The position numbers were made by a program, and so were the translations under genes. Positions 21,080-32,865 of a stretch of 64,000 nucleotides of DNA are shown piece by piece; positions within the stretch are counted from its first letter, which is position 1; every line of letters begins with the position of its first letter. The stretch covers positions 806,001 to 870,000 of the forward strand of contig JAHEWK010000013.1 of assembly GCA_020740775.1 (NCBI GenBank), given 5' to 3'. Source of the DNA: Ilyonectria destructans. Its lineage: Eukaryota; Ascomycota; Sordariomycetes; Hypocreales; Nectriaceae. The notes beneath the pieces were generated by a model that worked only from the letters and a program-made list of their open reading frames with translations, searched no databases and was not told the DNA's origin.

Positions 21080-21826
21080 ATGGCGGCACACGACAAACAC
21101 CCCAGCTTCAACATACCCACGGAGCTCACGGAACAATGGAATGACATCGACGAGTACGCCATGTCTCACCTCCACCCAATGAATAGAAACAACAACGAGG
21201 CTGTTCAGACATCTCTCGAGACTACTCTTGCCGCGACAAAGAAGGAAAAAATGCCGCTTGGAAATGTTTCCCCTGCATGGGGAAAGTTTCTCACTCTTCA
21301 AGCCCGCGCGATCAAGGCCAAGTATATGCTGGAAGTCGGCACCTTGGCTGGTTACAGCGCCATCTGGATGGCAACGCAGGTTCCAGGTTTGAAACTCGAT
21401 ACTATCGAATTTTTACCCAAGCATGTCGAGGTCGCCCAGCGCAACATTGACGCGGCCGGTGTGGCGGAGCAAGTAACAATCCATCAAGGAGCAGCTCTAG
21501 ATGTTTTGGCGGTATTTGAGAAAGAGATTGTTGACGGAAAGCGAGAGCGATTCGAGTTTATTTTCATCGATGCGGACAAGATGAACAGCGCGGCGTATTT
21601 CGATTACGCTGTGAAGCTTAGCAAGCCCGGGTCCATTATCATCGTCGATAATGTCATGGGACGCTTTGGAGTAAGTGTAGCAGAGGAAAATCCCCAAGAG
21701 GAGCATGCCAAGGGAGGAAAGCTGGCGATTGAGGCTGTTGGGAAGGATACCAGGGTTGATGCGACTGTTATGCAATTCGTGGGGGCAAAAGGCTATGATG
21801 GATATTTACTTGCTCTCGTACTGTAG
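21080..21826 (+). CDS. SAM-dependent O-methyltransferase (caffeoyl-CoA OMT type)
   Basis: A 248-residue protein starts at ATGGCGGCAC (21080); the frame is open upstream but that part reads as 5' leader. It belongs to the class I SAM methyltransferases of the cation-dependent catechol/caffeoyl-CoA group (Methyltransf_3): LEVGTLAGYSAIWMA (SAM-binding motif I, residues 84-98), DTIEFLPKHVEVAQRNI, FEFIFIDADK (metal and active-site region), GSIIIVDNV and the C-terminal GYDGYLLAL. It methylates hydroxyl groups of catechol-like phenolics; the exact substrate is unknown. A 3-kb neighbour (22515) is a tannase/feruloyl-esterase-type hydrolase, also linked to phenolics, but the link is only positional. 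Confidence 0.9.
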   Translation: MAAHDKHPSFNIPTELTEQWNDIDEYAMSHLHPMNRNNNEAVQTSLETTLAATKKEKMPLGNVSPAWGKFLTLQARAIKAKYMLEVGTLAGYSAIWMATQVPGLKLDTIEFLPKHVEVAQRNIDAAGVAEQVTIHQGAALDVLAVFEKEIVDGKRERFEFIFIDADKMNSAAYFDYAVKLSKPGSIIIVDNVMGRFGVSVAEENPQEEHAKGGKLAIEAVGKDTRVDATVMQFVGAKGYDGYLLALVL

Positions 21827-22514
21827 CAAGTTGATGCTTCGCGTGTATTCTATGTATTTGTGAATGCTCGCAATACGAAATCCGTGCAATATGAAGACCT
21901 CCGCGGAACTGACGAGCCAGTATCTCGAGTTGTAGTGGGGAGACACCGAACGAGATGGCGGACGAGAGTGCTAGGAGATGATGACAACCTCACATCGCCA
22001 ACCCCCTTCGGTACGTTCGGTTACCGTACTTCCCATTGCTAAATGTTACGTCCCATCGCTCGAGTATTTATATCTTCCCGTCGCTCGGGGATTGTAACGT
22101 CCCGTCAGCCTAGCCGTCATTACACGGATGCCCCGTCGATATACAATCCGATACAAAGCCAAAGTCAAACACCAAATGTTATTGCGAGTTTTCAGCCCAA
22201 CTACTATGATATTTTGAGATTGCTGTCCTCGCCTTTACGCCGCTATTTCGCATCGAGCCGAAGTCCCGAATTGCTGCACGGCAAGCAGTTCGGCAAACAG
22301 TCCGCGCGGGGTAAGTTACACGCGAGCACCCCGGTCTCCGAGGAGGAAAAGTCGCGTCTCGAATCCGTCTCAGCCAAAGGATTGAGGTACTGTGGCATGT
22401 CTGGCATTGGAAACGTGCTTGTTGCATTGTCGTCAACGCAGACACTTCTTCATCACTATCTGTAATCGTCCATCTTCACAACTCACAGCACGATAACCGC
22501 CCAACAACCTTCAG
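21827..22514. other. Intergenic region, 688 bp
   Basis: It contains short repeats of the form CGTCCC(A/G)TCGCTCG around 22050-22110. A 140-codon open frame (22043-22465) has no family resemblance and was not accepted. It should hold the promoter of the esterase gene. Confidence 0.4.
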
Positions 22515-24134
22515 ATGGCCTGGGATCTGCTGCGCGGGGACTTCAACCCCATCAGCTGGACAAGTCAGTGGCTGGGCTATGCACCATTAGATCTGTCCCT
22601 CAAATGCAACTCGACCGCACTGTCGCTGCCTGACATACCCGGAGTCAGCGTGCTCTCTGTCAGCGCGAATGAGCAGCGCAATCACACCTATGAGCCTCCC
22701 ATCTCTCCGGGTCTGCCGTCAAGCGATACTCTAGGGGACCTGAACTTTTGCAACATCACAGTCACGTACACTCACCCCGGATGGAACGACACTATCCATG
22801 TCAACGCCTTGCTTCCCATCGACAATTGGAACTCCAGGTTCCTGGGCATTGGAGGAGGCGGCCTAGTCACAGGCGGAGGCATCTTTTCCCACTTCATGAT
22901 GCTACCTTTCATGGCATCAGGGTTTGCTGTAGCAACTACCGATGGCGGGCACTCGTCAGACCCCAGCGAGGCCATGCCGCATGAAAGCTCGTGGGCCTTG
23001 ACCGCCCCTGGAACTGTGAACTGGCCTCTTCTCGTCGACTTTGCCTCTCAAGCGCTGCACGACACCGCCACCATCGGAAAGGCGGTCACGGAGGCATTTT
23101 ATGAGACGCCTCCCAAATACTCGTACTTCCACGGCGCGTCCACCGGCGGAAGGCAAGGCCACATGCTCGCCCAGCGATATCCGCAGGACTACGACGGCAT
23201 CATCGCCCTTTTCCCTGCTATCAACTGGATGAACTTTCTGTGGTCCAGCATATGGCCCAAGTTCGTCATGGACCAGTTGCGCATCTACCCCCGACCCTGC
23301 GAAGTCGACGCGATTACAGCTGCTGCTATGTCTGCTTGCGACAAGCTGGATGGCGTGGAGGATGGAATCATTTCAAAACCATCGCTCTGCGACTTCGACG
23401 CCCATTCTGTCATTGGACAGACCATCGACTGTGATGGGGTTGAAGTTGCCATCTCAACTGCAGCTGCGGATGTGGTGAGCAAGACATGGGCTGGACCCCG
23501 TAGCTCTACAGGGGAATTCCAGTGGTACGGATTCACCAAGGGCACTCATATGACGCGACCGCGCTTTGGACCTATTCTCACTAAATGCACCAAAGAAGGC
23601 TCTTGCGAGGGACAAACGTTTGCTGTCTCTAACGTCTGGGCTCGATACTGGGTCATGAAGGACCCCAGTTTCGACATGTCTACAATCACCCACGAGCAGT
23701 GGGACGACCTCACACATGCTTGCATCGAGGAATACGAATCCGTTATCGGCACATCCAACCCGAACCTATCTGCTTTCAAGAGGAGGGGCGGCAAGATGGT
23801 TAACTGGCATGGAATGGTCGACCCTGCTATTCCCGTCAATGGAAGCACTGATTACTACGACCGTGTCATGAAAAAGGATCCGGACGCCTCGAACTACTAT
23901 CGTCTCTTCCTGGCGCCCGGCGCCGGGCATTGCTTCGGCTGCGGGCCGACTCCCCCACTTACGATGGATTATATCGTAGACTGGGTAGAGAAAGGTATAG
24001 CGCCTGAAACCTTGCGAGCTTCAGGACCGGATGGAAATGGCGTGGTAGTGGAGAGAGATCTTTGCATGTATCCCCAGGTTCAACATTACGTGGGAGGTGA
24101 CGCGACAGTTCCGTCCTCATTTGCCTGCGTCTAG
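22515..24134 (+). CDS. Tannase / feruloyl esterase family hydrolase
   Basis: A 539-residue intronless protein of the tannase/feruloyl esterase alpha/beta-hydrolase family. Visible are the nucleophile motif GASTGGRQG (S209), the calcium-binding-type segment ACDKLDGVEDGII, the catalytic Asp region GMVDPAIP and the His region GAGHCFGCG, where the flanking cysteines CS-D-HC-type bridge is typical for the family. It cleaves ester bonds of hydroxycinnamic or gallic acids. Several N-glycosylation sites (NST, NHT, NIT, NDT) suggest secretion, yet no clear signal peptide is present at the first Met; an upstream exon may be missing, or the start lies elsewhere. The CDS itself is unambiguous. Confidence 0.9.
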   Translation: MAWDLLRGDFNPISWTSQWLGYAPLDLSLKCNSTALSLPDIPGVSVLSVSANEQRNHTYEPPISPGLPSSDTLGDLNFCNITVTYTHPGWNDTIHVNALLPIDNWNSRFLGIGGGGLVTGGGIFSHFMMLPFMASGFAVATTDGGHSSDPSEAMPHESSWALTAPGTVNWPLLVDFASQALHDTATIGKAVTEAFYETPPKYSYFHGASTGGRQGHMLAQRYPQDYDGIIALFPAINWMNFLWSSIWPKFVMDQLRIYPRPCEVDAITAAAMSACDKLDGVEDGIISKPSLCDFDAHSVIGQTIDCDGVEVAISTAAADVVSKTWAGPRSSTGEFQWYGFTKGTHMTRPRFGPILTKCTKEGSCEGQTFAVSNVWARYWVMKDPSFDMSTITHEQWDDLTHACIEEYESVIGTSNPNLSAFKRRGGKMVNWHGMVDPAIPVNGSTDYYDRVMKKDPDASNYYRLFLAPGAGHCFGCGPTPPLTMDYIVDWVEKGIAPETLRASGPDGNGVVVERDLCMYPQVQHYVGGDATVPSSFACV

Positions 24135-25313
24135 AGCACGTTCCGAAACGGTACAAGACTCGAAATGGCCCACGAGGATCGCACAGCTAGACAGGTGATT
24201 ACTTCTTCAAGAGTGTTGGTCAACAAATGATTTTAGTAGAATTTCGGTCGGGGGTTGGTGAAACATGCGATCATTCTTCTCATTGGAGTTGGATAACCCT
24301 TTATTCATATCCTTGAGAAAATATAACGTGAAATGTATTAAATTTAGCCTCTTTGTTCTGACCTCGCTATGAATTTCTTGACAGGCTCGAATATCCCAAT
24401 CTATGCGCCCGCGGAGGAGATAGACCTAACTAGAGCAGTGGCACGGTTTGTTGCTATAGTTCGCACGGAGTTCCAACTTGATTAAAAACTGTGTCCAATT
24501 TTAAGAGTCCGATAGTCAACGAATGTGATTCGGTATCAGCGTTACTTTAAGCGGTTGCTGGAGCTCATCGGGTCACGGTATCCTAGAACCCCTTCGACGT
24601 AGTTAATAGATCGACCCGTATGGCAGCTATTTGGTAAGGTGAATGTCATTTCTTTGCACCTACATTAAGAAAAAGCAGTATTATATTCTGGTTCTGCCTG
24701 CTTCTCCGCTGTTTTCACAAACAGTGTGGCATCGCTGGCGAAAGTTTCTCACTGTTTGGGGGCCGTACGGTGCAATCTTCATGGGGTACTGCCGTTCAAG
24801 AAATTGAGCAAATTACCCGTATTGAGGCTAATTCCCAGTCTTATCTCTTCCAGCGGTAATTGTGTTATTTCTTAGCTTAAATTTAATACTAAAGGTAAGC
24901 TTCTAGCCTGAGAACTTAGGCTTTGACTTCGCGCGTACTGGGCATCAGCCGATTGAAGGAAATAAAAAGCCGCCAGCCTAACTGGCAACGTGGTTGGTGG
25001 TGGACATTCCATTGCGGGTTCGCGTTCGGGCTCGGTCTCGGTCTCGAATCGAATTCCCAACATTAAAATAGCAGCCACAAATGCTGATCCACCCGAGTCC
25101 ACGTCTTACATGCAGCTTGCATCTCACTGCATTTGTAGCATGGAATCAACAAAAGTCGAAGCGGGAAGGAAATGGGAAAAGTGAAGTGGATTTTTCTCGC
25201 AGCTAATTAATATGAATCAATCTATCTGACAAAGGAAATATGTAGTAGCTGCCCCGAAGCCTCCTCTGGTAGCCTGTCTCTAGACTCTAAATTCCCGTAG
25301 CCTGTCTCTAGGC
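24135..25313. other. Intergenic region between convergent genes, 1.2 kb
   Basis: It lies between the esterase (plus) and the RTA1 gene (minus). Near the RTA1 stop a 15-bp unit GTAGCCTGTCTCTAG occurs twice (about 25269 and 25299). No other feature was seen. Confidence 0.45.
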
Positions 25314-26223
25314 CTACTTTTGGTGATGTGTAGTCTCCATTGCGTTCATCTCGGTGTCATTTCTGACAATCAGCTCATCATTCAGCTTGACCGGGTACCA
25401 CAAGAAAAAGCATGCCATGGTGAGAGTCATCAACGACGCATCAAAGACGTACGTTGGCCACTCATGGCCCAACAAGTATCCATCACTGCCCATCGCATAT
25501 TCGACTGTCCTGAAAATGTTTCGAACCATAATGAGTGCCGAGGTGACGTAGAGCATCAGCACGGTCTTGCGCCAATCGGCACCTGTTGTAATCTTGGCAC
25601 TCTCGTGTTGGCCAAACTTCGACTTGAATTTCATGGTGGTGAGAATAAAGATGGCAAAGATGACGATCTGCAAGATGAGGCCTCCGACGATGACCCATGG
25701 TCCGAGTGACGGTTTAATGTTGCTCTTTCCTTGACCGGCCATCACACGAAGCCCGGCGCCGCTGGCTTGGACGATAAAGCTGAAGACATCGCCGCACACG
25801 AAAATGACGGTAAGCCAGCGTGGGGCAATCATCGCGCATGATTCGCCATGGACTGAACGAATTACTCGGCTGAGGGTCATGTAGAGAGAGGCGGCGAATA
25901 GAATAGGCGCGAGAAGGAGCAGGGTTGATTGCAGGACGTAGGGAATCAGTTTTCCAGTCGAGTCGTGCGCCAAGGCTCGGCCAACATAGCCAACAACCTC
26001 GACTTCAGTCAAGTCAGTAAGTTGGACACAAACACGAGTCAAATAAACACTTACAGAGGCCTCCAACGACAAACGGAATGCAGAACCACGTTCTGTGTCG
26101 GAACAAATTGAAGCAATGGGCTGCTGTCAAGATTCCAAAGATAACGATGAAGACGACGGCGGCTGGCAGGGAGGGAATATATTCCCAGAGATAGTGGCCA
26201 TTGTAGGTTTCGAGTTGAGGCAT
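25314..26223 (-). CDS. RTA1-like membrane protein
   Basis: Exons 26223-26055 and 26002-25314 (minus), with the intron GTAAGT...TGAAG, give 285 residues. Seven hydrophobic segments are visible, and the family pattern of RTA1/lipid-translocating-exporter-like proteins is clear: GGLFEVVGYVGRAL at the splice junction, QSTLLLLAPILFAASLYMTL, VFVCGDVFSFIVQASG (as VIFVCGDVFSFIVQ), RNIFRTVEYAMG and HEWPTYVFDA. Members sit in the plasma membrane and are linked to resistance to 7-aminocholesterol and to lipid stress; the molecular activity is not settled. Its neighbours give no functional hint. Confidence 0.93.
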
Positions 26224-27861
26224 GTTTGAAGAATGTTTTGGGTGAATATTAAGTCGGATGTCTGAGTAAAGAACTGTAAGTGGATGCTGAAGCGAAATCT
26301 CAAACTCATGCGACAGGGAACCCTCTTTAAATATCTAATTACTGGCATTCTTTCAGCTATGATATTTCTTCAATAGGCATCTCAAGGACGGAAATCCGGC
26401 ACCGCCCAAAAGTCAATTTCTGATAACAAAAAGCACGACGCGAGTGCGGAAGCGAGACCGAAAGCCACGAAGCTTGCGGTGGCGGAGTAGCGGCGGCCGG
26501 CCCGATCACGTATTAACATGAATCCGCGTATTCATTAGCAGTACCAATAGAATCCTTCGCCAGTGGCATTATCGTGCTTTTTTCTCCAAAAACCTGTCAT
26601 TTGCGATCGCTTGCTATTTTTACAGGCCCAAGCCCCCATATTGCACGTCATTGTTGATTCACAGATTGCGCAAACCAGTATGAAAGCACTCGTAGACGAG
26701 TTGGACAGACTGCGACGGAAATCTTTGCATCCTTATTAGCACTAGTCGTTTGAGGCAGTGCTCTCTCGGGTTCTCCCGATATTCTGAACTCTCGGAAGAT
26801 CACTGGGAGGATCATCGGCTCGGCTCAGGGCCCTGCTCTGTAGGGCTGTGCACTCATTTTCGCTCTCGGTATACGGCGCAGGGCAACACGAATCCCCGCA
26901 TCTTGGAGTAAATGTTATTAGGTAGGGGGCAATCTACTAAGTGCGAGCAATTAAAGGGTGCTCCCAACGAGATCATGGGAATTTTGAAATCATGACCACC
27001 AAGCTGTTGTCCAGTTGGCAAGATACAGAGATTTGATGCATTTTTGTACCACGTATAACCCCAAAAGCAGCTTGTCGAGCATCCGTTGCGAGATCAGTCA
27101 TCATATCACCAGCGGGGACAAAAGTAGGCTCTGGTGCAAGATCATTGATTAGCGTAAGAACAACCAAGTGGGAGAGTCGCGACCCTCAAATGTAGTGCGT
27201 ACATTCCTAACGTTCCTCCGGGCAACCTCATTCCTACGGTCATTCGGTTGCTAGGGCAGGCTTGTAACAAATTCGATATTGTTGCATCGTGATCTGCGGC
27301 ACGTGATGGTATAGCGTAGCAACAGCAACTTTAATTTAAATGTTGTGGATTGTTCAGGTGGACCCCCGTAAATACTTGGCGATGCCTTCCTGCAGATCAT
27401 CATTGTCGGTGGTGTAGGGTAGCAGCCTCATCATTTTCTAATCACAAGGTCCAAATACCGGCATCAGAAATTATTCATCCAGTAAGCAGGTCTATAGCTG
27501 GAGTTGGACCTGTCGGCGATTTCCCTCTCGGTCTGTGTCCCGTTATAAGCAACCCATCCCATTTCTCATCTCACGTCATCTGTGGCCCAATTGCCCAAAT
27601 ATCACCGGCTGGACTACGAACAGGAAGCTTGCGTGAGTGACATTTTGAGTGCTGTGACGTATTGTATTCATCCCTCTAACTAAATCGAGTAGTATTCTGA
27701 CGTGAGACAATCCTGTTCAACCAGAACCCTATATCACGAGCTGGATGCCTTCGGAAGATTGTCCATACTAGTATTCTTTCATTGTCGAAGTTCGAAGCTC
27801 GAAGCTCGAGGTTCATCACCCAAATCCATTTTACATCATCACTCGAAGCTGTTCATTCATC
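26224..27861. other. Intergenic region between divergent genes, 1.6 kb
   Basis: Upstream regions of the RTA1 gene and of the P-loop protein. A short direct repeat GAAGTTCGAAGCTCGAAGCTCGAGG occurs near 27786-27810. No convincing exon was found on either strand. Confidence 0.45.
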
Positions 27862-28668
27862 ATGGTTCGATTTATCTCCGACTCTCGGAAACGCCCCGTT
27901 AATCAGCATGCTCCGCTCCTCTTAATCGGAGCCGGAGTCCCCCGCGCCGCTACGTCATCCATGCAAGCGGCATTTGAACAGCTCGGTTTCACCCCGTGTC
28001 TACACATGGCGGAAATAATCCCACATGCATCCCGGCAGCAGCTCATGATCAATGCAGTGCGTGAAAGAGACACGGAGCGACGACAGAAGTTGTTGCGTGA
28101 GCTGATTGGCGGCTACGAATCCATATGCGATCTCCCAGTCGTTTTCTTCACACCTGATTTGATGGATATGTATCCAGATGTCAAGATAGTGCTGAACGGA
28201 CGTCCAAGTTCGGAGACATGGGCACGGAGTGCCTACGAGAGTCTCGGATTCTTCTTCACTCCGTGGTTCAAATGGAGTGGCATGCTCTGGAAAAACGACA
28301 GGCTGTGGTATAAACTCAACATGGAGTGTGTTAAGTGGTGTAAGGCGAACTTCGGCACTGATGACATCTTTTCCACGAAATTGTATGACACGTACTACGA
28401 ACATGTGAGAGCGGAGGCTAGCAAGCGTGGAAAGGAGGTCCTTGAGTTCAAGGCTGAGGATGGATGGGAGCCGCTGTGCAAATTTCTGGGCAAAGAAGTT
28501 CCCAGCGGTCCGTTCCCACGGATGAACGAGAAGAAAACATTTTCCATTATCAAGGGGATTATTGTAGCAAGAGGGTTACTAACATGGACAACCCTCATTC
28601 TTGCAATTTGGGCTGCTCGGAAGTTAGGTGTGCGGCTCCTTCACGAGATTGCCACACCAGGAGTTTGA
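27862..28668 (+). CDS. Sulfotransferase-like P-loop protein (Sulfotransfer_4 type)
   Basis: 268 residues, no intron. The N-terminus has the pattern LLLIGAGVPRAATSSMQAAFEQLGF, a modified PAPS/P-loop (GAGxPRxxTSSxxxALExLG) of the fungal sulfotransferase-like family. It is followed by CDLPVVFFTPDLMDMYPDVKIVLNGR, equivalent to the usual PxxxFxxELxxxYPDAKVILTVR segment, and by DGWEPLCKFLGKEVPSGPFPRMNE, all diagnostic. A hydrophobic C-terminal segment (LLTWTTLILAIWAA) may anchor the protein. Family members are widespread in ascomycetes, often beside secondary-metabolite genes, with no proven substrate in most cases. Confidence 0.88.
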   Translation: MVRFISDSRKRPVNQHAPLLLIGAGVPRAATSSMQAAFEQLGFTPCLHMAEIIPHASRQQLMINAVRERDTERRQKLLRELIGGYESICDLPVVFFTPDLMDMYPDVKIVLNGRPSSETWARSAYESLGFFFTPWFKWSGMLWKNDRLWYKLNMECVKWCKANFGTDDIFSTKLYDTYYEHVRAEASKRGKEVLEFKAEDGWEPLCKFLGKEVPSGPFPRMNEKKTFSIIKGIIVARGLLTWTTLILAIWAARKLGVRLLHEIATPGV

Positions 28669-31600
28669 CTGGTTGCCGAGTGCATATATGTCTGTCGAAC
28701 AAAGGATTGATGCAGAAAATATTCATATTTACGCAACTGTTCTGCCTCATTCAGACCTCCCTTAGTACACATACCTATTTGCCAACTGTCAAGCAGCTAC
28801 CTTTGGGGATACCATCATTGGTCACATTCCATTGGCATGGGCGGGTGTGGAGGAGTTGAGCTGGATTGGAGATGTTTGTAACTCACCAGTTGTCGCTGCC
28901 ATGTTTGGCCTGATACAAAGGGAGCAAAAGAGACAAGATGGTTCGGAATGTCTGAGACAGGGTAAGATTGAACCAAGCGATAGCTGGTTGCAGCGTTGGT
29001 TGTTGAGCTGTTCGTGAAAGCGGGGGTGAGAGGCGACAACGAAACGATGCCGGAAGAAAAAGGCTGGATGGGTAGGTGTTTGCCGATCCAAGATTGGAGC
29101 GTAGTGTAGACGCGACGAGCGACAGGAAGATGGGTGGTGGATTGAGTAGGGAGAGGGATACACAAATTGCAGAACTGCAAGGCGAGCAGATAGATGGATG
29201 AGGAGACGGTGAGGTAAGTACAGGCCCTGATTGCATAGGCTTGCGTATGTCTGGGTTGATGGGGCAAAGGGTGAAGGTGAGTTGTAGATTGTAGATGGTG
29301 AATGGCTGTCAACTTCCTCGGGTGACTGCGTCTTCTGTGGGAGCTGAAGGTCGGAAGACAGTGGATGTTAGTCGTGATTGACGACGCTAACAGCGACGGA
29401 GCAGAGGCCGTGAAGCCGAGACTCGAGGGTTGATGTCTAGCGAAGCTGTGCTGGAACGTGTTGTCGACTGTTAAACCGTAGACGTAGAGCTGTTTTGAAG
29501 CAGAGGACTAAGGGATGCTGATTGCTAATGCTTTTTTCTTAACAGGAGCTCATCGTAGTTCAGAGGAGAATACCTAGTGAGAGGTGCCAGTGTGGGGGAT
29601 CTATCGAAACGAGTTGTGGTGCAAGAGGAAAATCTCTTTTAGTATTCAGTTCACCTCAGTCCAGTCCAGTCCAGTCGGCAACCGGCAGGCAAGACGCACA
29701 ATCGTCGACTTCCGCCTTGTAAGGTCCTTGTCGCTCGCTCACACACGTACATCCGTCCATGTTCAGTGCATGTGGGCTTGGTGAGTCGAAGCACCTAGGC
29801 TCCCATACCATTGGGAGATCAGCATGGGACAGATCTGGCCCGCCAGTAAAGGAGGTGCCAATAGGGGGGAGCTTATCCTTAGATGCTCCGACTGGAGGAG
29901 CACGCTTCAGCCTCCTGTGTGCCTAGCCTAAGGAAGCAGCGCACCGCGCTAAGAATGCAACTGGGCCGAAGGTATCACGGTTTCGTGTGTCACACAGGCC
30001 AACCTACATGTACCATCAGTCCTTTCCATTTTTAGATTCCTGCCATTACCACCTAACTTGAACACAGGTCTAAAGTGCAATGCAGCGAGCAAGTAAATGT
30101 ACAATCTCAGACCATCCAGTGGTCTGATGTAGTGCAGATTAAGATAGAGAGGCTGCCCTTAGGACTGAAGTACTGAAGTTCCCCACAGGCTTCTTCTGTA
30201 CGGGCAACGTGTTGTGAAGTTGTCGGAAGCAGCCGCGACCCCTCCCTCTCATTCGGTAGGCAGCCAATTCCCGTATCATACTATCTTAAATCAGGTTAGC
30301 GTAAAGGGGGCTGGAGGGTCCTCAGCTGTCAGAGCTGGGTGGTATTGGCCTGACTCATCGCCGGGGAGCCTAGGAGCCTAGAGGGAGATCTGGATGTCAC
30401 TTTGCGTCCGTGTTACGTTAAAGCCCATGGCCAATAGGAGTTTATTTTCCAGATGAGGTACTTAGCTGGTGTACCGGAACTCGGCCGGTCTCTGTTGCGA
30501 GGGATGTGGAGCGTGCGTCCTTGCGACTTTGCCTTATTCTCACCCCGTCAAGGCGGTGCCCTGCACTCAGCCTCCGCAGCACTGGCGGTTTGGCCCTTGC
30601 CCATAAACTACCAGCCTGCCAGGGCGATTTTACAGCCTCCCGCAATATAAATTTTGAGCATGTAAGTTGCAGGCTTCATTTCGCGATACAAACGAGCAAA
30701 ATGGTTACATCCATCTCCTTGTCCCGCACTTGGTTGGAAAAGCCGAGTGTCTACTTATCCCCTACCAGAATTCCTGATGCTCCAGTCAAGATGGTCGGTG
30801 GGGTGATTTTGAGGCGTGTCCTAAATAGGAACCCAGCCCCTTACTCCGTAGATGCCGGAGAGATGGGGCCCTTTGCCGGACGGGAGGCTTAGTTTAACCC
30901 GCCGGGTACGATTGAGTTTGTGGAGAGTGGGTGGGGTGGGAATGTACACAAGTAGTAGTAGCAGAAAGGTAATCACTATGCATTGACACTAGAAACAATA
31001 CTCTTCTGTTTATCGATTAAGCAGTAGGACGCACTCCGGAGGCCTATCGCATATTAGCCGTTGTCTCCCACAGTCATACTGTATCTATGGTGTGGGAAAA
31101 TTGGGATCAGCTGGGCTTAATATACGTCCATGTTTGGATAGCTTTGTGAACATTTTGACCTCTCTGTGAAGGCCCTCATGGCGGGTTAGGTTGGAACACG
31201 TTAAACAGGCGTAATCCGAGTACTGGCCTAATCTAAAGTAATGGGAGGTGCTCCGCTTTGAGAATTTAAGTAGACCGAGCCATGCCGTATCTAGTTTCGT
31301 TTTCACCAGCAGCGCAGGTCCCCGGCCGGAAGACACGAGACCCACCCGGCGCCGACCGGAGCTCGCACAAGCCAGCCCGCTACGAGCCCCGTGTGGCCGC
31401 ACAATGAATGCAGTGCACATTAGGAAATCACCGAGGCGAAGAGAGACAAGAGGGCAGGTTAGCGGTCCTGAACGAGGATAGACCTGCGCAGAGTGTAGGT
31501 ATGAGTTGGCTGAGGGGTCGATTTCGGTCGACGGATCGCGTGTAACGTAACAATAGAGGCATGTTTTATCCGGCTGTAACGCAACAGGTCAGATCGGCCT

Positions 31601-32865
31601 CAACCAGACCTACACGGTTCTACTCCCAGGGAATTGTCAATGTTTTATATGACTAGTATTGCTCAAGGTGGAGTAGGATTAATGAAAAAAACAACGATTA
31701 GGTTCGAGATGCATGCTGCCAGGGTTCCACATCAAGGCTGCTCGATTTGCGCTCGGATGAAAAATACGACAGGCTGCAGTCAAATCGATGGACCCCATAA
31801 TATATACATCACCAAAGCATCTTATTCTGGGTTACTTCTTCGTATTACGTAGCTCGGAATTCCACGTCACAAGTTCATCGTCAAGTGTCTTCACCTTGTA
31901 CGACGTAACATTTCGTATCAGGCTCGACGTTGATTTCCATTCGGCCCGTGTGCGATACACGGCTCCCGCACCCTGGAGAAATGCCGACAGGTTCAGGTCA
32001 GATGATTTATGAGTCCACCGAGCTGAGGCGCCTTCCTTCCAACCAGGGCCTGCGATCGGCAGTGCAATGATTGTGCTATTCGTGTGGGGGCGGAGCCTGC
32101 CGTCGATGCTCAGCGTTGTGACCATGGGTTCGGCAAATCAAGCAATAATTACATGGATGCTGTAGACTTGTGGTGAGATGATTCCCAGCCTTATCTAGGG
32201 TGCAATGCAGCGGTGTGGCATGGAGCAGCGGGCTGCATTGGTGCTGACATGCCAGCTGACGTGACATTCCCCAGGCGGTGCACATGTCGACACGTTGTCC
32301 CGCAGTACACGTCTGGCGATCAATGATTACGCGTTGTTGTGCACTTTGGCGATGTACTTTGGAGTATACGAGCCTCTGTGCAACAGCGGCTGCATTCTGC
32401 CTACGCTCTGACTGCTTTGTATTCCTTTGACTCGCCGCCGCACTCAACACTGCCTCACATGACGAAAGCCGGAGAGACACGCTCAATCCAATCAGCACTG
32501 GTGCTGTCTCTGCCGGTACTCACCTGTCCGTATTTGGGGGCCCTTCTCCCCGCATGCTTCCCTGCGTATCCATATGTAACGTCGCGTACGAAAACCTGGC
32601 GAATAAAGGCCCTGCGATCGCCCCAGGGCTGATGACCAGTTGATATGGTGCCGCAATACCCGTATTTTATGTCCGGTGGGAGAGGCAGCATTCGGAACCT
32701 TTCGCAGGAACTTCTAAAATTGACCTGATCTGCATAGTATAATTTTAGACGCAGGGTGTTTATTGCGACCCCAACACCTGGAGAGAGTTTTAAGAAGGGA
32801 GTCATCCCCACGTTTAATCCTGACAGCTCAGTCATCCCTTGGTCCCTCCCTAGAGATCACCCGCC
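28669..32865. other. Gene-poor stretch, 4.2 kb
   Basis: No frame here resembles a known protein, and none is longer than 165 codons. The longest (28815-29312, minus) is low-complexity Pro/His/Ser/Thr-rich and overlaps two other open frames, as expected from composition. Seen: a GTCCA/AGTCC pentamer repeat near 29655-29676, a compositionally GA-rich strand at 28830-29500 and, at 31500-31625, a segment resembling one at 48925-49060. It could hold a long leader of the MFS gene or non-coding transcripts. Confidence 0.45.
29655..29676. repeat. Short pentamer repeat (CAGTC)n
   Basis: Four successive CAGTC/AGTCC units; simple-sequence repeat without a recognised role. Confidence 0.5.

Noticed and set aside
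22043..22465. 140-codon plus-strand open frame before the esterase
   Set aside because: Low-complexity Ser/Arg-rich start, no family resemblance, no good splice link to the esterase.
28815..29312. 165-codon minus-strand open frame and overlapping frames
   Set aside because: Pro/His/Ser/Thr-rich, overlapping open frames in other phases, no domain-like pattern; explained by composition.
30506..30892. 128-codon plus-strand frame
   Set aside because: No start context, no family-like motifs, lies in the gene-poor stretch.
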